Shown one piece after another: positions 34,904-43,493 of a stretch of 64,000 bases of DNA. Origin of the DNA: Frigoribacterium sp. Leaf8. Lineage in GTDB: Bacteria; Actinomycetota; Actinomycetes; Actinomycetales; Microbacteriaceae. The notes beneath the pieces were generated by a model, which saw nothing but the letters and a program-made list of their open reading frames with translations, was not told the origin of the DNA and did no database searches. Made by a program: the position numbers and the translations under genes. The DNA lies in NCBI RefSeq assembly GCF_001421165.1, contig NZ_LMKB01000005.1:607631-671630 (forward strand), written 5' to 3'. How positions within the stretch are numbered: position 1 is the stretch's first letter; every line of letters begins with the position of its first letter.

Positions 34904-35788
34904 ATGACCGACTCGATCGTCGACACCCGGGTTGCCCCTGCCGGGCCGGGCGACCGCCGTCGTGTCGGTCTCGCCCTCGTCCGCCCCGGCGAGATCTTGG
35001 GGGCGGAGCCGTTCTACCACGAACTGATCGCCGGCATCGAACGGGTTCTGCGCCCGCGCGGCCACACCCTGCTGCTGCAGGCCCTCGCCGACCGCGACGC
35101 CGAGCTGTCGGCCTACCGGCGGTGGGCGGCCTCGGGCGACTTCGGCGCGGTCGTGCTCGTCGACCTCACCGACGACGACCCCCGACCGGCCCTGCTGCGC
35201 GAGCTCGGCCTGCCCGCGGTCGTGCTCGGCGACCCCGCCCTCTCGGGAGACCTGCCCGCCGTCTGGACCGGCGACGGCGTGGCCATGCGCGACACCGTCG
35301 CCGCGCTCGTCGCGGACGGGCACCGTCGACTCGCGCACGTGTCGGGCCCGGGAGCGCTGCTGCACACGCAGGTCAGGCAGGAGGCGCTGGTCGCCGCGAG
35401 TCGCGCCTCCTCGTCCGTCGTCGAGACGATCGAGGGCGACTACTCGTGGGACGCCGGCGCGGCCGCCCTCTCGCGTCTGCTCTCGGGGCCGACGCCGCCG
35501 ACGGCCGTCGTCTTCGACAACGACCAGATGGCGCTCGGCGGCCTCGCCGCGGCGCAACGACTCGGGGTCGAGGTGCCGACGCGACTGACGCTCGTGGCGT
35601 GGGACGACTCGTCGCAGTGCCAGTTGTCGACGCCCCCGCTCTCGGCGGTCAGCCACGACGTGCAACGCCTCGGCGAGGTGGCCGCCGGCATGCTGCTCGG
35701 CGTGCTCGCGGGTGAGGGCGTGGCGTCGGTCGAGGCGCCACCCGCGTCGCTCGTGCGGCGGGGGTCGTCGGGGCCCGCGCCGGTCTGA
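34904..35788 (+). CDS. LacI-type ligand-binding protein lacking the DNA-binding domain
   Basis: A 294-residue protein whose whole length matches the periplasmic-binding-fold sensor domain of LacI/GalR regulators: VGLALVRPGEILGAEPFYHELIAGIE near residue 20, GDFGAVVLVDL, HRRLAHVSGP near residue 145, TAVVFDNDQMALGG and LTLVAWDDSSQCQLSTPPLSAV. The normal 50-60 residue N-terminal helix-turn-helix and hinge helix are absent. ATG 34904 is followed by only about 17 polar residues, and the upstream frame holds no HTH-like sequence before running into the divergent ROK gene. There is no signal peptide, so it is a cytosolic sensor without DNA-binding ability of its own. Residues 167-170 (RASS) come from a copy of the dispersed motif. 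Confidence 0.78.
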   Translation: MTDSIVDTRVAPAGPGDRRRVGLALVRPGEILGAEPFYHELIAGIERVLRPRGHTLLLQALADRDAELSAYRRWAASGDFGAVVLVDLTDDDPRPALLRELGLPAVVLGDPALSGDLPAVWTGDGVAMRDTVAALVADGHRRLAHVSGPGALLHTQVRQEALVAASRASSSVVETIEGDYSWDAGAAALSRLLSGPTPPTAVVFDNDQMALGGLAAAQRLGVEVPTRLTLVAWDDSSQCQLSTPPLSAVSHDVQRLGEVAAGMLLGVLAGEGVASVEAPPASLVRRGSSGPAPV

Positions 35789-35864
35789 CACCTGCCGATC
35801 CGCCGGCCCCGGTGTCGACTCCCACCCAGGTGAAACAGGGGTGACCCGACAACCACCCTGCGCA

Positions 35865-35914
35865 TTCCGGACAGTTCGGTGGGTTTCTCTCAGGTTCCGG
35901 ATAGGTTCGGTGGG
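35865..35914 (+). repeat. Two direct repeats upstream of the Ig-repeat surface protein
   Basis: TTCCGGACAGTTCGGTGGG at 35865-35883 recurs as TTCCGGATAGGTTCGGTGGG at 35895-35914, thirty bases apart and so about three helical turns on the same face. TAGGTT in the second copy could serve as a -10. A paired activator or repressor site is plausible for the gene starting 100 bases downstream. Confidence 0.4.
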
Positions 35915-36013
35915 CACGGGGGGTTCCCTTCGTGCTGCGCGTCTCACCCGGCGCTGGGCCGGGGGCGGACAAGCGATGACGCTTGCACCACCGATCAAGA
36001 AAGCACTCACCAC

Positions 36014-37549
36014 GTGATCACCAAGTTCTCCTGGCGCCGTGCGGTGGCCGTCCCGGCCGTCCTCACGCTCGCCCTCGGAGGGGCCCTCCTCTCCACCACG
36101 GCGGCCCAGGCCGTCGACAGTGACCTGATCGTCACCTCGCCGACCGCCGCCTCGACCACGGACTCGCGTCTGGTCACCGTGGCGGGTACGGCGATCGCCG
36201 ACGCCAACGTGATCATCAAGGACACCGACACCGACGGAGCCGTGCTCGCCCGCACGACCACCGACGCCACCGGCGCCTTCTCGACGACGATCCAGTACCC
36301 CGACACGGCGATCGTGGCGCAGACCATCTTCGTGGACGGCGAGAAGGGCTTCAGCGGCTTCGACCCGACCGTCACGCGCTCGTTCAGCCTGCCCGCCGTC
36401 GCCCCGGTCGAGGTCTTCGCGGTCACGACCCCCGAGGTCGGCCAGCAGCTCGCCTCGCGCACCGTCACCTTCTCGGGCACCGGCATCTCGGGTTCGACCG
36501 TCAACGTGCTCGGCACCGACGGCAACCGCCTCCCCGGCACCGGCGCCGTCGCCGTCGTCGGCGGCCAGTGGTCGCTCCAGTACACCTACCCCGAGACCGT
36601 CGACCGCAACCAGAGCGTGCGCGTGACCCAGGTCACGGGTGGCTCCGGGACCGGCGACGCCCCCGTCGCGTTCGTCCTGCCGCAGGGCCAGACGCTCGTC
36701 GTCGAGACGCCCGCCGCGGACACCACCACCGCCACGCGTACCGTCACCTTCTCGGGAACCGGCACCTCCGGCTCGACCGTCAACGTCCTCGGCGCCGACG
36801 GCAACCGCCTCCCCGGCACCGGTGCGATCGTCGTCATCGACGGCCGCTGGACGCTCGACTACACCTACCCGGACGACGCCACGGTGGCGCAGTCCGTCCG
36901 CGTGACCCAGGTCACGGGCGGCGCGGGCTCGGGTGACGTCCCCCGCTCGTTCAACCTGCCCGCAGTGGTCGTCCCGCCGACCGACGTCGTCCTCGACGCC
37001 CCGGTCATCACCTCGCCCACCCAGGGTCAGGTCGTCGTCGGTGACCAGGTCACCTTCGAGGGCACCGGCACCCCCGGCTCGAACATCCTGCTGGCCGTCG
37101 TCCCGACGGACCAGCTGGACGAGCTCGAGGCCGCCGAGAACGGACGCGCCGCCGCCGCTGCGGTCCCCGCCGACCCCGCCGACCCGATCGTGGTCGACGC
37201 CGCCGGCAACTGGACCGTCACCCTCGCCCTGACGCCGAACGACTACACGGCTGCCGCCGTGTCGTTCCTCCTCGACGCCGACGGCCTGCCGGTGCTCGAC
37301 GCCGCCGGTCAGCCGATCGTCTCGGACCCCTCGGCCGACGTGGCGTTCAGCCTTGTCGCCGCCGTGACGCCCGCAGCCCTGCCCGCCACCCCGATCGCCA
37401 CCGGCACCACGGGCCTGGCGTACACGGGTAGCGAGGGCACCGAGGCCGCCATCGGCATCGGCGCCGCCGTCCTGCTGCTCGGCTCGACGCTGATGGTCCT
37501 CGCTCGCCGCCGCGCGAAGCTCGCGACCACCGACGTGGCCGGCGAGTAA
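36014..37549 (+). CDS. Surface protein with Ig-like repeats and LAXTG sorting signal
   Basis: A 511-residue secreted protein. The signal peptide is ITKFSWRRAVAVPAVLTLALGGALLSTTAAQA. Then come four to five bacterial Ig-like modules; two adjacent ones are almost identical (FSGTG-SGSTVNVLG-DGNRLPGTGA, about 36470-36550 and 36750-36830). The C-terminus has LAYTGSEGTEAA, the helix IGIGAAVLLLGSTLMVLA and a basic RRRAK tail. LAXTG is the motif preferred by class E sortases of actinobacteria, so it is probably anchored to peptidoglycan; no sortase is in the window. GTG 36014 gives a complete signal peptide. It stands as a single gene with its own terminator and paired upstream repeats. Confidence 0.82.
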   Translation: MITKFSWRRAVAVPAVLTLALGGALLSTTAAQAVDSDLIVTSPTAASTTDSRLVTVAGTAIADANVIIKDTDTDGAVLARTTTDATGAFSTTIQYPDTAIVAQTIFVDGEKGFSGFDPTVTRSFSLPAVAPVEVFAVTTPEVGQQLASRTVTFSGTGISGSTVNVLGTDGNRLPGTGAVAVVGGQWSLQYTYPETVDRNQSVRVTQVTGGSGTGDAPVAFVLPQGQTLVVETPAADTTTATRTVTFSGTGTSGSTVNVLGADGNRLPGTGAIVVIDGRWTLDYTYPDDATVAQSVRVTQVTGGAGSGDVPRSFNLPAVVVPPTDVVLDAPVITSPTQGQVVVGDQVTFEGTGTPGSNILLAVVPTDQLDELEAAENGRAAAAAVPADPADPIVVDAAGNWTVTLALTPNDYTAAAVSFLLDADGLPVLDAAGQPIVSDPSADVAFSLVAAVTPAALPATPIATGTTGLAYTGSEGTEAAIGIGAAVLLLGSTLMVLARRRAKLATTDVAGE

Positions 37550-37565
37550 CACCCGCACCACGACG

Positions 37566-37603
37566 ACGGCCCCCGTCGCTGCCTCGGCAGCGGCGGGGGC
37601 CGT
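37566..37603 (+). terminator. Terminator of the Ig-repeat protein gene
   Basis: ACGGCCCCCGTCGCTGCC pairs with GGCAGCGGCGGGGGCCGT with one mismatch over 18 bases and a two-base loop. It starts 17 bases after the stop codon. Confidence 0.8.
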
Positions 37604-37670
37604 TCCCCGTCCGGCAAGGGCCGTGCCGCGTCCGGCGGCGGCCACACCCGGCCCCCGGTCCCCTTCGCAG

Positions 37671-37740
37671 GTGTCGCACCGCCGGATGAACGTCGCACCG
37701 TCCACTTCGGCGGTGCGATGCTCATCCGGCGGTGCGACAC
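37671..37740. repeat. 70-base cruciform-forming inverted repeat
   Basis: GTGTCGCACCGCCGGATGA at 37671-37689 and its exact complement at 37722-37740 flank a second, nested pair (CGTCGCACCG and CGGTGCGATG, one mismatch). The arms themselves repeat the word GTCGCACCG. It lies between two terminators and therefore outside any transcript that I can define, which suits a REP/BIME-like element. Confidence 0.7.
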
Positions 37741-37768
37741 CGCGCAGACCGCTCAGGCCCGGGACGCA

Positions 37769-37802
37769 CGAACGCCCCCGCCTCGAGAGGCGGGGGCGTT
37801 CG
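37769..37802 (-). terminator. Terminator of tmRNA
   Basis: CGAACGCCCCCGCCTC and GAGGCGGGGGCGTTCG form a perfect 16-base stem with a two-base gap, 27 bases beyond the tmRNA 3' CCA on the minus strand. Confidence 0.8.
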
Positions 37803-37829
37803 GTGTTCGAGAGGTGTGACGACGACCGG

Positions 37830-38207
37830 TGGTGGAGATGGGGGGAATTGAACCCCCGTCCATCGCTGAGATTGCACGCATTCTACGGGCGTAGCCAGAT
37901 GAGGCGTTCTGCTCGGCTCCGACCTTTGTTACTGGCTTCTAGGTCGACGAGCCCAGCCCGAGTGCAAGTCCCGTGTGACCCCCAGGCGTAGTCACACAGC
38001 AAGCCATCTAAATGACGTCAGGATCTGGTTAGAAGGCGGTCACCAGACTGACGGACTCCATGTGGCTCTACTGCTTACGCAGCGAGAGCGAAGTCAGTGC
38101 GCTTGTTATTGGCACTTATTGTTTTCCAGAGATCGTTTACGAGATAACCCTGGATCCTCGGCCCGCTTCTCGTTCGCACACAGGCGATGTCGAAACCGAT
38201 CATCCCC
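37830..38207 (-). ncRNA. ssrA: Transfer-messenger RNA (tmRNA)
   Basis: A 378-base trans-translation RNA on the minus strand. The 5' end GGGGATGATCGGTTTCGACA and the 3' end GGTTCAATTCCCCCCATCTCCACCA form the tRNA-like acceptor and T-arm (5' GGGGATG pairs with CATCTCC, with one G-U). The internal reading frame encodes the tag ANNKRTDFALAA followed by TAA, ending in the degradation signal ALAA. Pseudoknot-forming GC stretches lie between the tag and the 3' domain. The CCA is encoded. The partner gene smpB lies 129 bases upstream on the same strand. Confidence 0.96.
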
Positions 38208-38336
38208 ATGAGGGGGCCGTCGTCACACGCTCTTGAATTACCAACGCACGTTTCCGTGCGGCCCATCAGTCTACGTCGTCCGACGCGTTCGCGCCACCGT
38301 CGGCGACCCGCCCGCCCGTGCCCGACGACCGACCGG

Positions 38337-38813
38337 TCACTCCCCCAGGTGCTTGCGCGCCGACATCGCCGACTGCGCCTCGCGCGTCGCGGTGCGCTCG
38401 CGCAGGGTCTGGCGCTTGTCGTACTCGCGCTTTCCCTTCGCGAGGGCGATCTCGACCTTGGCCCGACCGTCGCTGAAGTAGATCTTGAGCGGGACGACCG
38501 TGAAGCCGCCCTCCTTGGTCTTCTGCCCGATCTTGTCGATCTCGTGGCGGTGCAGCAGCAGTTTGCGCTTGCGCCGGGGTGCGTGGTTGTTCCAGGTGCC
38601 CTCGGTGTACTCGGGGATGTGCACCGCGTCGAGCCAGGCCTCGCCGGCGTCGACGAACGCGTACCCGTCGACCAGCGACGCGCGGCCCTGCCGCAGCGAC
38701 TTGACCTCGGTGCCGCTCAGGACGATGCCCGCCTCGTACGTCGTCTCGATCGTGTAGTCGTGGCGCGCGCGGCGGTTCGTGGCCACGACCTTCTCACCGC
38801 GTTCTTTCGCCAC
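38337..38813 (-). CDS. smpB: SsrA-binding protein SmpB
   Basis: A 158-residue RNA-binding protein that delivers tmRNA to stalled ribosomes. Features are [31 protein letters not shown] near the N-terminus (beta-barrel), [39 protein letters not shown], and a C-terminal tail [25 protein letters not shown], which enters the mRNA channel. The GTG start at 38811-38813 is preceded by AGGAGG. tmRNA follows directly on the same strand. Confidence 0.96.
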   Translation of the reverse strand: MAKERGEKVVATNRRARHDYTIETTYEAGIVLSGTEVKSLRQGRASLVDGYAFVDAGEAWLDAVHIPEYTEGTWNNHAPRRKRKLLLHRHEIDKIGQKTKEGGFTVVPLKIYFSDGRAKVEIALAKGKREYDKRQTLRERTATREAQSAMSARKHLGE

Positions 38814-38863
38814 GCTGGCCTCCTGGTCGTTCGGGTGGGGGTGCTGCCGACAGGCAGCCGTTC

Positions 38864-38869
38864 AGTATA
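38864..38869 (-). promoter_or_regulatory. Candidate -10 element of smpB
   Basis: Reading minus, TATACT is placed between the ftsX terminator hairpin and smpB, 51 bases before the GTG. No clear -35; the hairpin occupies that position. Confidence 0.35.
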
Positions 38870-38873
38870 CAGC

Positions 38874-38916
38874 GAAGGAGGCGCGGTGCCCGTCTGACGG
38901 ACACCGCGCCTCCTTC
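38874..38916 (-). terminator. ftsEX terminator formed by an inverted pair of the dispersed motif
   Basis: GAAGGAGGCGCGGTG (38874-38888) and its exact complement (38902-38916) give a perfect 15-base stem with a 13-base loop, 13 bases after the ftsX stop. Each arm contains one exact CGCGCCTCCT core, the clearest example of the motif used as a terminator. Confidence 0.8.
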
Positions 38917-38929
38917 ACGGGGCCGGCTT

Positions 38930-39844
38930 CTAGACCTTGAGGTAGCGCCTGATGGCGACGTTCGCGCTGAGGGCTGCGAGCAGGATGCCGACGACGATGA
39001 CGATCGGCACGACCAGGGCGGCGTCCCGCAGTCCGATGAACGGCGTGCCCTGGAAGGTCACCGCCAGGTAGCCCTTGACGAAGAAGTTGACGATCGCGAC
39101 GATCGCCCCACCGGCCAGCAACGAGCCCACGAGGGCCGCGATCACCCCCTCGAGGATGAACGGCGTCTGGATGAACCGGTTGGACGCCCCGACCAGGCGC
39201 ATGATGCCGAGTTCTCGACGCCGGCTGAACGCGCTCAACCGGATGGTCGTGGCGATCAGCAGCACGGCAGCGATCAACATGAGGGAGGCGATGCCGATGG
39301 CCGTGTAGCTCGCCGCGTTCAGCACCGAGAAGATCGGGTCGAGGTACCCGCGCTGGTCGACGACGCTCTGGACGCCGGCCAGGCTCGACAGGCTCTCGGT
39401 GAGGACGTCGGACTGCGTCGGGTCCTTGAGGTTCACCCAGAAAGTCTCGTTGAGGTACGCCGGCTGCACGAACTCGGTGGCCGGGCTGTCGGCGAACTGC
39501 TGCTTGAAGCGGTCGTAGGCCTGGGTCTGGTCCTCGAAGTAGAACTTGTCGACGTAGGGCGTCAGGACGTCGCTGTCGAGCTGGGCGCGGACGCCGTCGA
39601 TCTGGTCCTTGGTCGCCATCGCCCCGGTGCAGTTGCCGGTCGTGTCGGTGTCGGTGCAGAGGTAGACGGCGACCTGGGCCTTGTCGTACCAGTAGCCCTT
39701 CATCTGCGTGATCTGCATCTGCAGCAGGGCCGCGGTGCCGACGAAGGTCAGCGAGATGAACGTGACGAGCACGACGGAGATGACCATCGAGGCGTTGCGA
39801 CGGAGGCCGCTGCCGACCTCGCTCATGACGAGTCCGAGTCTCAT
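38930..39844 (-). CDS. ftsX: Cell-division ABC permease FtsX
   Basis: A 304-residue membrane protein with four helices and a large extracellular loop, activating peptidoglycan hydrolases at the septum with FtsE. The order is a cytoplasmic start [36 protein letters not shown], an extracytoplasmic domain (residues 45-170) with two cysteines near [12 protein letters not shown], then helices near 180, 225 and 275 around [32 protein letters not shown], the family signature. ATG 39844 overlaps the ftsE stop by four bases. Confidence 0.95.
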   Translation of the reverse strand: MRLGLVMSEVGSGLRRNASMVISVVLVTFISLTFVGTAALLQMQITQMKGYWYDKAQVAVYLCTDTDTTGNCTGAMATKDQIDGVRAQLDSDVLTPYVDKFYFEDQTQAYDRFKQQFADSPATEFVQPAYLNETFWVNLKDPTQSDVLTESLSSLAGVQSVVDQRGYLDPIFSVLNAASYTAIGIASLMLIAAVLLIATTIRLSAFSRRRELGIMRLVGASNRFIQTPFILEGVIAALVGSLLAGGAIVAIVNFFVKGYLAVTFQGTPFIGLRDAALVVPIVIVVGILLAALSANVAIRRYLKV

Positions 39845-40584
39845 GCGTCGGCCCCTCTCGTGCTGAGGTCCTCGACCCCGATGGCCTGGATGGGCACCGC
39901 CTGGGTCTGGTAGCCGCCGTGACGCTCGTCGCGGAGGATGTTGCCCGCACTGAGCTCGATCACCCGTCGTTGCATCTGGTCGACGATTCCCGCGTCGTGG
40001 GTCGCCATGATGACCGTCGTGCCGCCGGCGTTGATGCGCTCGAGCAGGGTCATGATGCCGGCGCTGGTCGACGGGTCGAGGTTGCCGGTGGGCTCGTCGG
40101 CCAGCAGGATCGCCGGCTTGTTGACGATCGCACGGGCGATGGCGACGCGCTGCTGCTCGCCGCCCGAGAGCTCGTGCGGCAGACGGTGCTGCTTGCCGAC
40201 CAGGCCGACCATCTTGAGGACGTCGGGCACGGCCTCCTGGATGAAGCCCTTGCTCTTGCCGATGACCTGGAGGCTGAACGCGACGTTGTCGAACACGTTC
40301 TTCTGCGGCAGCAGCCGGAAGTCCTGGAACACGACGCCGAGGTTGCGCCGGAAGTACGGTACCTTGCGGCTCGAGAGCGTGCCCAGACGCTGCCCGAGGA
40401 CGTGGATCTGGCCCTGGGACGGCTTCTCTTCCTTCAGCACGAGCCGCAGGAAGCTCGACTTGCCGGAGCCGCTCGCCCCCACGAGGAACACGAACTCGCC
40501 CTTGAGGATCTCGAGGGTGACGGCGTTCAGCGCGGGCCGGGGGTTGCCGACGTAGACCTTGGTGACTTCATCAAACCGAATCAT
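39841..40584 (-). CDS. ftsE: Cell-division ABC ATPase FtsE
   Basis: A 247-residue ATPase that drives FtsX. Walker [19 protein letters not shown] near residue 36, Q-loop [23 protein letters not shown], signature [17 protein letters not shown], Walker [15 protein letters not shown] and switch [11 protein letters not shown] 40584 ([11 protein letters not shown]) is preferred over a GTG four codons earlier, because family members begin at this methionine. It lies in the prfB-ftsE-ftsX-smpB-ssrA order, conserved in actinobacteria. Confidence 0.94.
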   Translation of the reverse strand: MIRFDEVTKVYVGNPRPALNAVTLEILKGEFVFLVGASGSGKSSFLRLVLKEEKPSQGQIHVLGQRLGTLSSRKVPYFRRNLGVVFQDFRLLPQKNVFDNVAFSLQVIGKSKGFIQEAVPDVLKMVGLVGKQHRLPHELSGGEQQRVAIARAIVNKPAILLADEPTGNLDPSTSAGIMTLLERINAGGTTVIMATHDAGIVDQMQRRVIELSAGNILRDERHGGYQTQAVPIQAIGVEDLSTRGADA

Positions 40585-40687
40585 GACGGGGATCACCCTA
40601 AGTGCGGCCGGCGACGATCGCCGCAGCGACTCGCTGCGGCGGGGCGGCTATGGATGTGCTGGGAGCCGCCGGGCGGGCGACGCCCGG

Positions 40688-41797
40688 TCAGTCCTGGTCG
40701 TCGCGCTTGCGCCAGCGGATGCCCGCCGAGATGAAGCCGTCGAGATCGCCGTCGAAGACGTTCGAGGGGTTGTTGACCTCGTGCTCGCTGCGCAGGTCTT
40801 TGACCATCTGGTAGGGCGCCAGCACGTAGCTGCGGATCTGGTCGCCCCAGCTGGCGGTGATGTTGCCCGCCAGCTCTTTCTTCTTGGCGTTCTCGGCTTC
40901 TTTCTGCAGCAGCAGGAGGCGCGACTGCAGCACGCGCATGGCGGCGGCGCGGTTCTGGATCTGGCTCTTCTCGTTCTGCATCGAGACGACGGTGCCGGTC
41001 GGGATGTGCGTCAGCCGCACGGCCGAGTCGGTCGTGTTGACGCTCTGACCGCCGGGGCCCGAGGACCGGAAGACGTCGACGCGGATGTCGTTCTCGGGGA
41101 TGTCGATCGACTCGGTCTCTTCCATCAGCGGGATGACCTCGACCGCGGCGAAGCTGGTCTGGCGCTTGCCGGCGGCGCCGAAGGGGCTCATGCGCACGAG
41201 CCGGTGCGTGCCGGCCTCGACGCTGAGCGTGCCGAACGCGTAGGGGGCGTCGATCTCGAAGGTGGCGCTCTTGATGCCGGCTTCTTCGGCGTAGCTGGTG
41301 TCCATGACGGTGGCGGACATGCCGTGCTTCTCGGCGTAGCGCAGGTACATGCGCAGCAGCATCTCGGCGAAGTCGGCGGCGTCGACCCCGCCGGCCCCGG
41401 CGCGGATCGTGATGACGGCCGGGCGCGGGTCGTACTCGCCGTCGAGCAGCGTCTGCACCTCGAGGACGTCCATCATCTTCTGCAGGGCCCTGAGCTCGGC
41501 CTGGGCCTCGTCGGCGCTCTCTTGGTCGTCGCCGTCGTTCGCCATCTCGACGAGCACCTCGAGGTCGTCGAGCCGCGCCTCGGTGGTCTCGAGCTTCTCG
41601 AGCTCGGACTGCCGGTGGCTGAGGGCGCTGGTGACCTTCTGGGCGTTGTCGGTGTCGTCCCACAGGTCGGGGGCCGAGGCCTGTTCGCTGAGCTCGGCGA
41701 TCTCGGCGACGAGACGGTCTTGCCCGATCACCGCACGGATGTCTTCGAACGTGGCCCGGAGGGCGGCAATCTGCTCAGAGAAATCCAGTGCGATCAT
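40688..41797 (-). CDS. prfB: Peptide chain release factor 2
   Basis: A 369-residue class I release factor for UGA and UAA. The peptidyl-hydrolase motif GGQ is in [21 protein letters not shown], and the stop-recognition SPF motif is at [14 protein letters not shown]. The usual programmed +1 frameshift near codon 25 is absent; the frame is continuous from ATG 41797 through [12 protein letters not shown], as in other high-GC actinobacteria. Confidence 0.96.
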   Translation of the reverse strand: MIALDFSEQIAALRATFEDIRAVIGQDRLVAEIAELSEQASAPDLWDDTDNAQKVTSALSHRQSELEKLETTEARLDDLEVLVEMANDGDDQESADEAQAELRALQKMMDVLEVQTLLDGEYDPRPAVITIRAGAGGVDAADFAEMLLRMYLRYAEKHGMSATVMDTSYAEEAGIKSATFEIDAPYAFGTLSVEAGTHRLVRMSPFGAAGKRQTSFAAVEVIPLMEETESIDIPENDIRVDVFRSSGPGGQSVNTTDSAVRLTHIPTGTVVSMQNEKSQIQNRAAAMRVLQSRLLLLQKEAENAKKKELAGNITASWGDQIRSYVLAPYQMVKDLRSEHEVNNPSNVFDGDLDGFISAGIRWRKRDDQD

Positions 41798-41911
41798 GGT
41801 CCCCGAGCTTACCCGGCCCGCGTGGGCCGGGCCTGCCCGTGCCCCGCGCCTCCCGCCGCCCGCCTCGCGCCACCCGCCCCGCGCCTCCCGACGACAGGGT
41901 GAGGTCTCGTC

Positions 41912-42778
41912 TCATCCGCAGTACTCGGGCGGGGCGATGCGCGTCGTGCCCACGCTCATGTCGGTGATCCGGTCGGACGTCCCCACCACGAAGACGAGGT
42001 ACTGCCCGTCGTCGCCGGCGACGGCGTACTGCGTCCCGTAGTTCTCGTGGTGGTCGAGAGTGAGTTCGGCATCCGGGTAGGCGGCGAGCAGTGTCGCTTC
42101 GTCGTCGCCGAGCCCGATGCCGGACGCGGTCCGGGGGGTGGCGCTCGCGAGGGCGGCCGGGTCGTCGAACGTCGGGTCGGCGGAGACGGTCGCGATCTCG
42201 GTCGCGTCCGGAGACGACCCGCGCGAGACAGCGAGACTCAGTCCCCGGCCGTCCGAGAAGAACGACGCCGGGCAGCCGTAGCCGTCGTCCGGGTGCCGGT
42301 CGAAGGTGGTGAGCCGGGCGGCCTGCTCCTCGAGCCGGCCGCCGAGGACCAGCGGCCCGATCCGATCGGTGGACACGATCCAGGTCGACGGGGCCGTCGG
42401 ATCGTCCACCACCGGTGCCGGTGGCGGGACCGGTGTCGCCGACGGCGTCCCGGCCGGTTCGACGACACCGGGCGACGTGCCGGGATCGTCCTCGGGTCGA
42501 TCGGACGGGAGCGAGGTGGGGGCCGCTTCACCGTTTCCCGACGGCAGGGTGCCGCCCCCGGCGAGCGCGACGCCCCCGACGGCCAGCGCCACGGCGGCCG
42601 CGCCGGCCACCGACAGCAGGACGACCCGCCGGCGACGGACCGAACGGGCGCGGTCGGGTTCGCGCGCGACGGTCTCGATCAGGAGGCCGCGGACGGCCGC
42701 GGCACGGTCGCGGTCAAGGCCGAGCGCGTCGTGCGCGTCGTGTGGGCCGTTCGGACGGTCGTTCGGTGCGTCGCTCAT
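41912..42778 (-). CDS. Single-pass membrane protein paired with the ECF sigma factor, possible anti-sigma
   Basis: A 288-residue protein: cytoplasmic residues 1-52 (GLDRDRAAAVRGLLIETVAREPDRARSVRRRR), one helix (VVLLSVAGAAAVALAVGGVALAGGG), a Pro/Thr-rich linker and an extracellular domain with two cysteines (DGYGCPASFF and the terminal PPEYCG). It overlaps the sigma gene by four bases and so is cotranslated, the arrangement typical of anti-sigma factors. The cytoplasmic part has no H-x3-C-x2-C zinc motif and is short, so anti-sigma function is inference from position only. The 114-base gap after prfB has two near-copies of the dispersed motif. Confidence 0.6.
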   Translation of the reverse strand: MSDAPNDRPNGPHDAHDALGLDRDRAAAVRGLLIETVAREPDRARSVRRRRVVLLSVAGAAAVALAVGGVALAGGGTLPSGNGEAAPTSLPSDRPEDDPGTSPGVVEPAGTPSATPVPPPAPVVDDPTAPSTWIVSTDRIGPLVLGGRLEEQAARLTTFDRHPDDGYGCPASFFSDGRGLSLAVSRGSSPDATEIATVSADPTFDDPAALASATPRTASGIGLGDDEATLLAAYPDAELTLDHHENYGTQYAVAGDDGQYLVFVVGTSDRITDMSVGTTRIAPPEYCG

Positions 42779-43365
42779 CGGTTCTCTCCGGTCAGGGTGA
42801 CGGGACGTCCGGAGGCCGACTCGGAAGCCGACATCGCTTTGGCGAGTCGCGACTTGGCCCGCGACAGTCGGGACTTGACGGTCCCGACGGGCACGCCGAG
42901 CGCCTCGGCCGCGGTCGCCATCGGGAACTCCTCGAGCACGCAGAGCCCGAGGACGTCGCGATCGGCCTTGCCCAGGCCGTCGAGGGCGACTCTCAACCGC
43001 CGGTCCCGATCGACGACGTCCAGTCGCGCCGCGACGTCGTCGGCGGGATCGTCCACGTCGGCGTGCGGCGGCAGGGAGGCCAGGGCGATGCGGTGTCGAC
43101 GGGTCGACCTGGCGAGGTTCTGGGCGACGTGGCCCGTGGTCACGAGCAACCACGCGAGGACCGACCCGTCGACGATGCGGACCGCGTCCCGACGGCGCCA
43201 CGCCTCGAGGAAGACCATGGCCGTGACGTCCTCGGCGTCGTGCCGGTGTCGGCACAGCCGCAGGGCGTGGCCGTGCACCCGTGCCTGGTGGCGGTCGAAG
43301 ACGGTCCCGAACGCGGCCGGGTCCCCTGCGACCGCCCGGGCCCAGACGTCGGCGTCCCCCGTCAC
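42775..43365 (-). CDS. ECF-type RNA polymerase sigma factor
   Basis: A 196-residue sigma-70 family factor with only regions 2 and 4. Region 2 spans about residues 22-85 (DPAAFGTVFDRHQARVHGHALRLCRHRHDAEDVTAMVFLEAWRR), and region 4 lies near residues 125-180, with the helix-turn-helix ATAAEALGVPVGTVKSRLSRAKSRLAKAM. GTG 43363-43365 is taken as the start (GAGAAG eleven bases upstream). It is followed by the candidate anti-sigma gene, and the pair probably controls an envelope or stress response. The promoter it recognises was not identified. Confidence 0.87.
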   Translation of the reverse strand: MTGDADVWARAVAGDPAAFGTVFDRHQARVHGHALRLCRHRHDAEDVTAMVFLEAWRRRDAVRIVDGSVLAWLLVTTGHVAQNLARSTRRHRIALASLPPHADVDDPADDVAARLDVVDRDRRLRVALDGLGKADRDVLGLCVLEEFPMATAAEALGVPVGTVKSRLSRAKSRLAKAMSASESASGRPVTLTGENR

Positions 43366-43493
43366 CGGTCGTGCTCGCTTCTCGTCGTCATGTCGACGTC
43401 CCCTCTGGTCCGTTGCTGCCTCCCGTACATGTCCGATCGCCCGGAAAGGTTCCTTCGTCTCCTCTCCCCGAGGTCGGCACCGGTCGGCCCGCG

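Noticed and set aside
35789-36013. Riboswitch ahead of the surface-protein gene
   Set aside because: Only two direct repeats are visible and no recognisable aptamer fold could be drawn.
37830-37870. tRNA gene suggested by the T-arm and CCA
   Set aside because: The sequence is the 3' domain of tmRNA; the matching 5' acceptor strand lies 370 bases away and the tag frame is present.
40688-41797. Programmed frameshift in prfB
   Set aside because: The frame is continuous and lacks the in-frame TGA and slippery CTT near codon 25.
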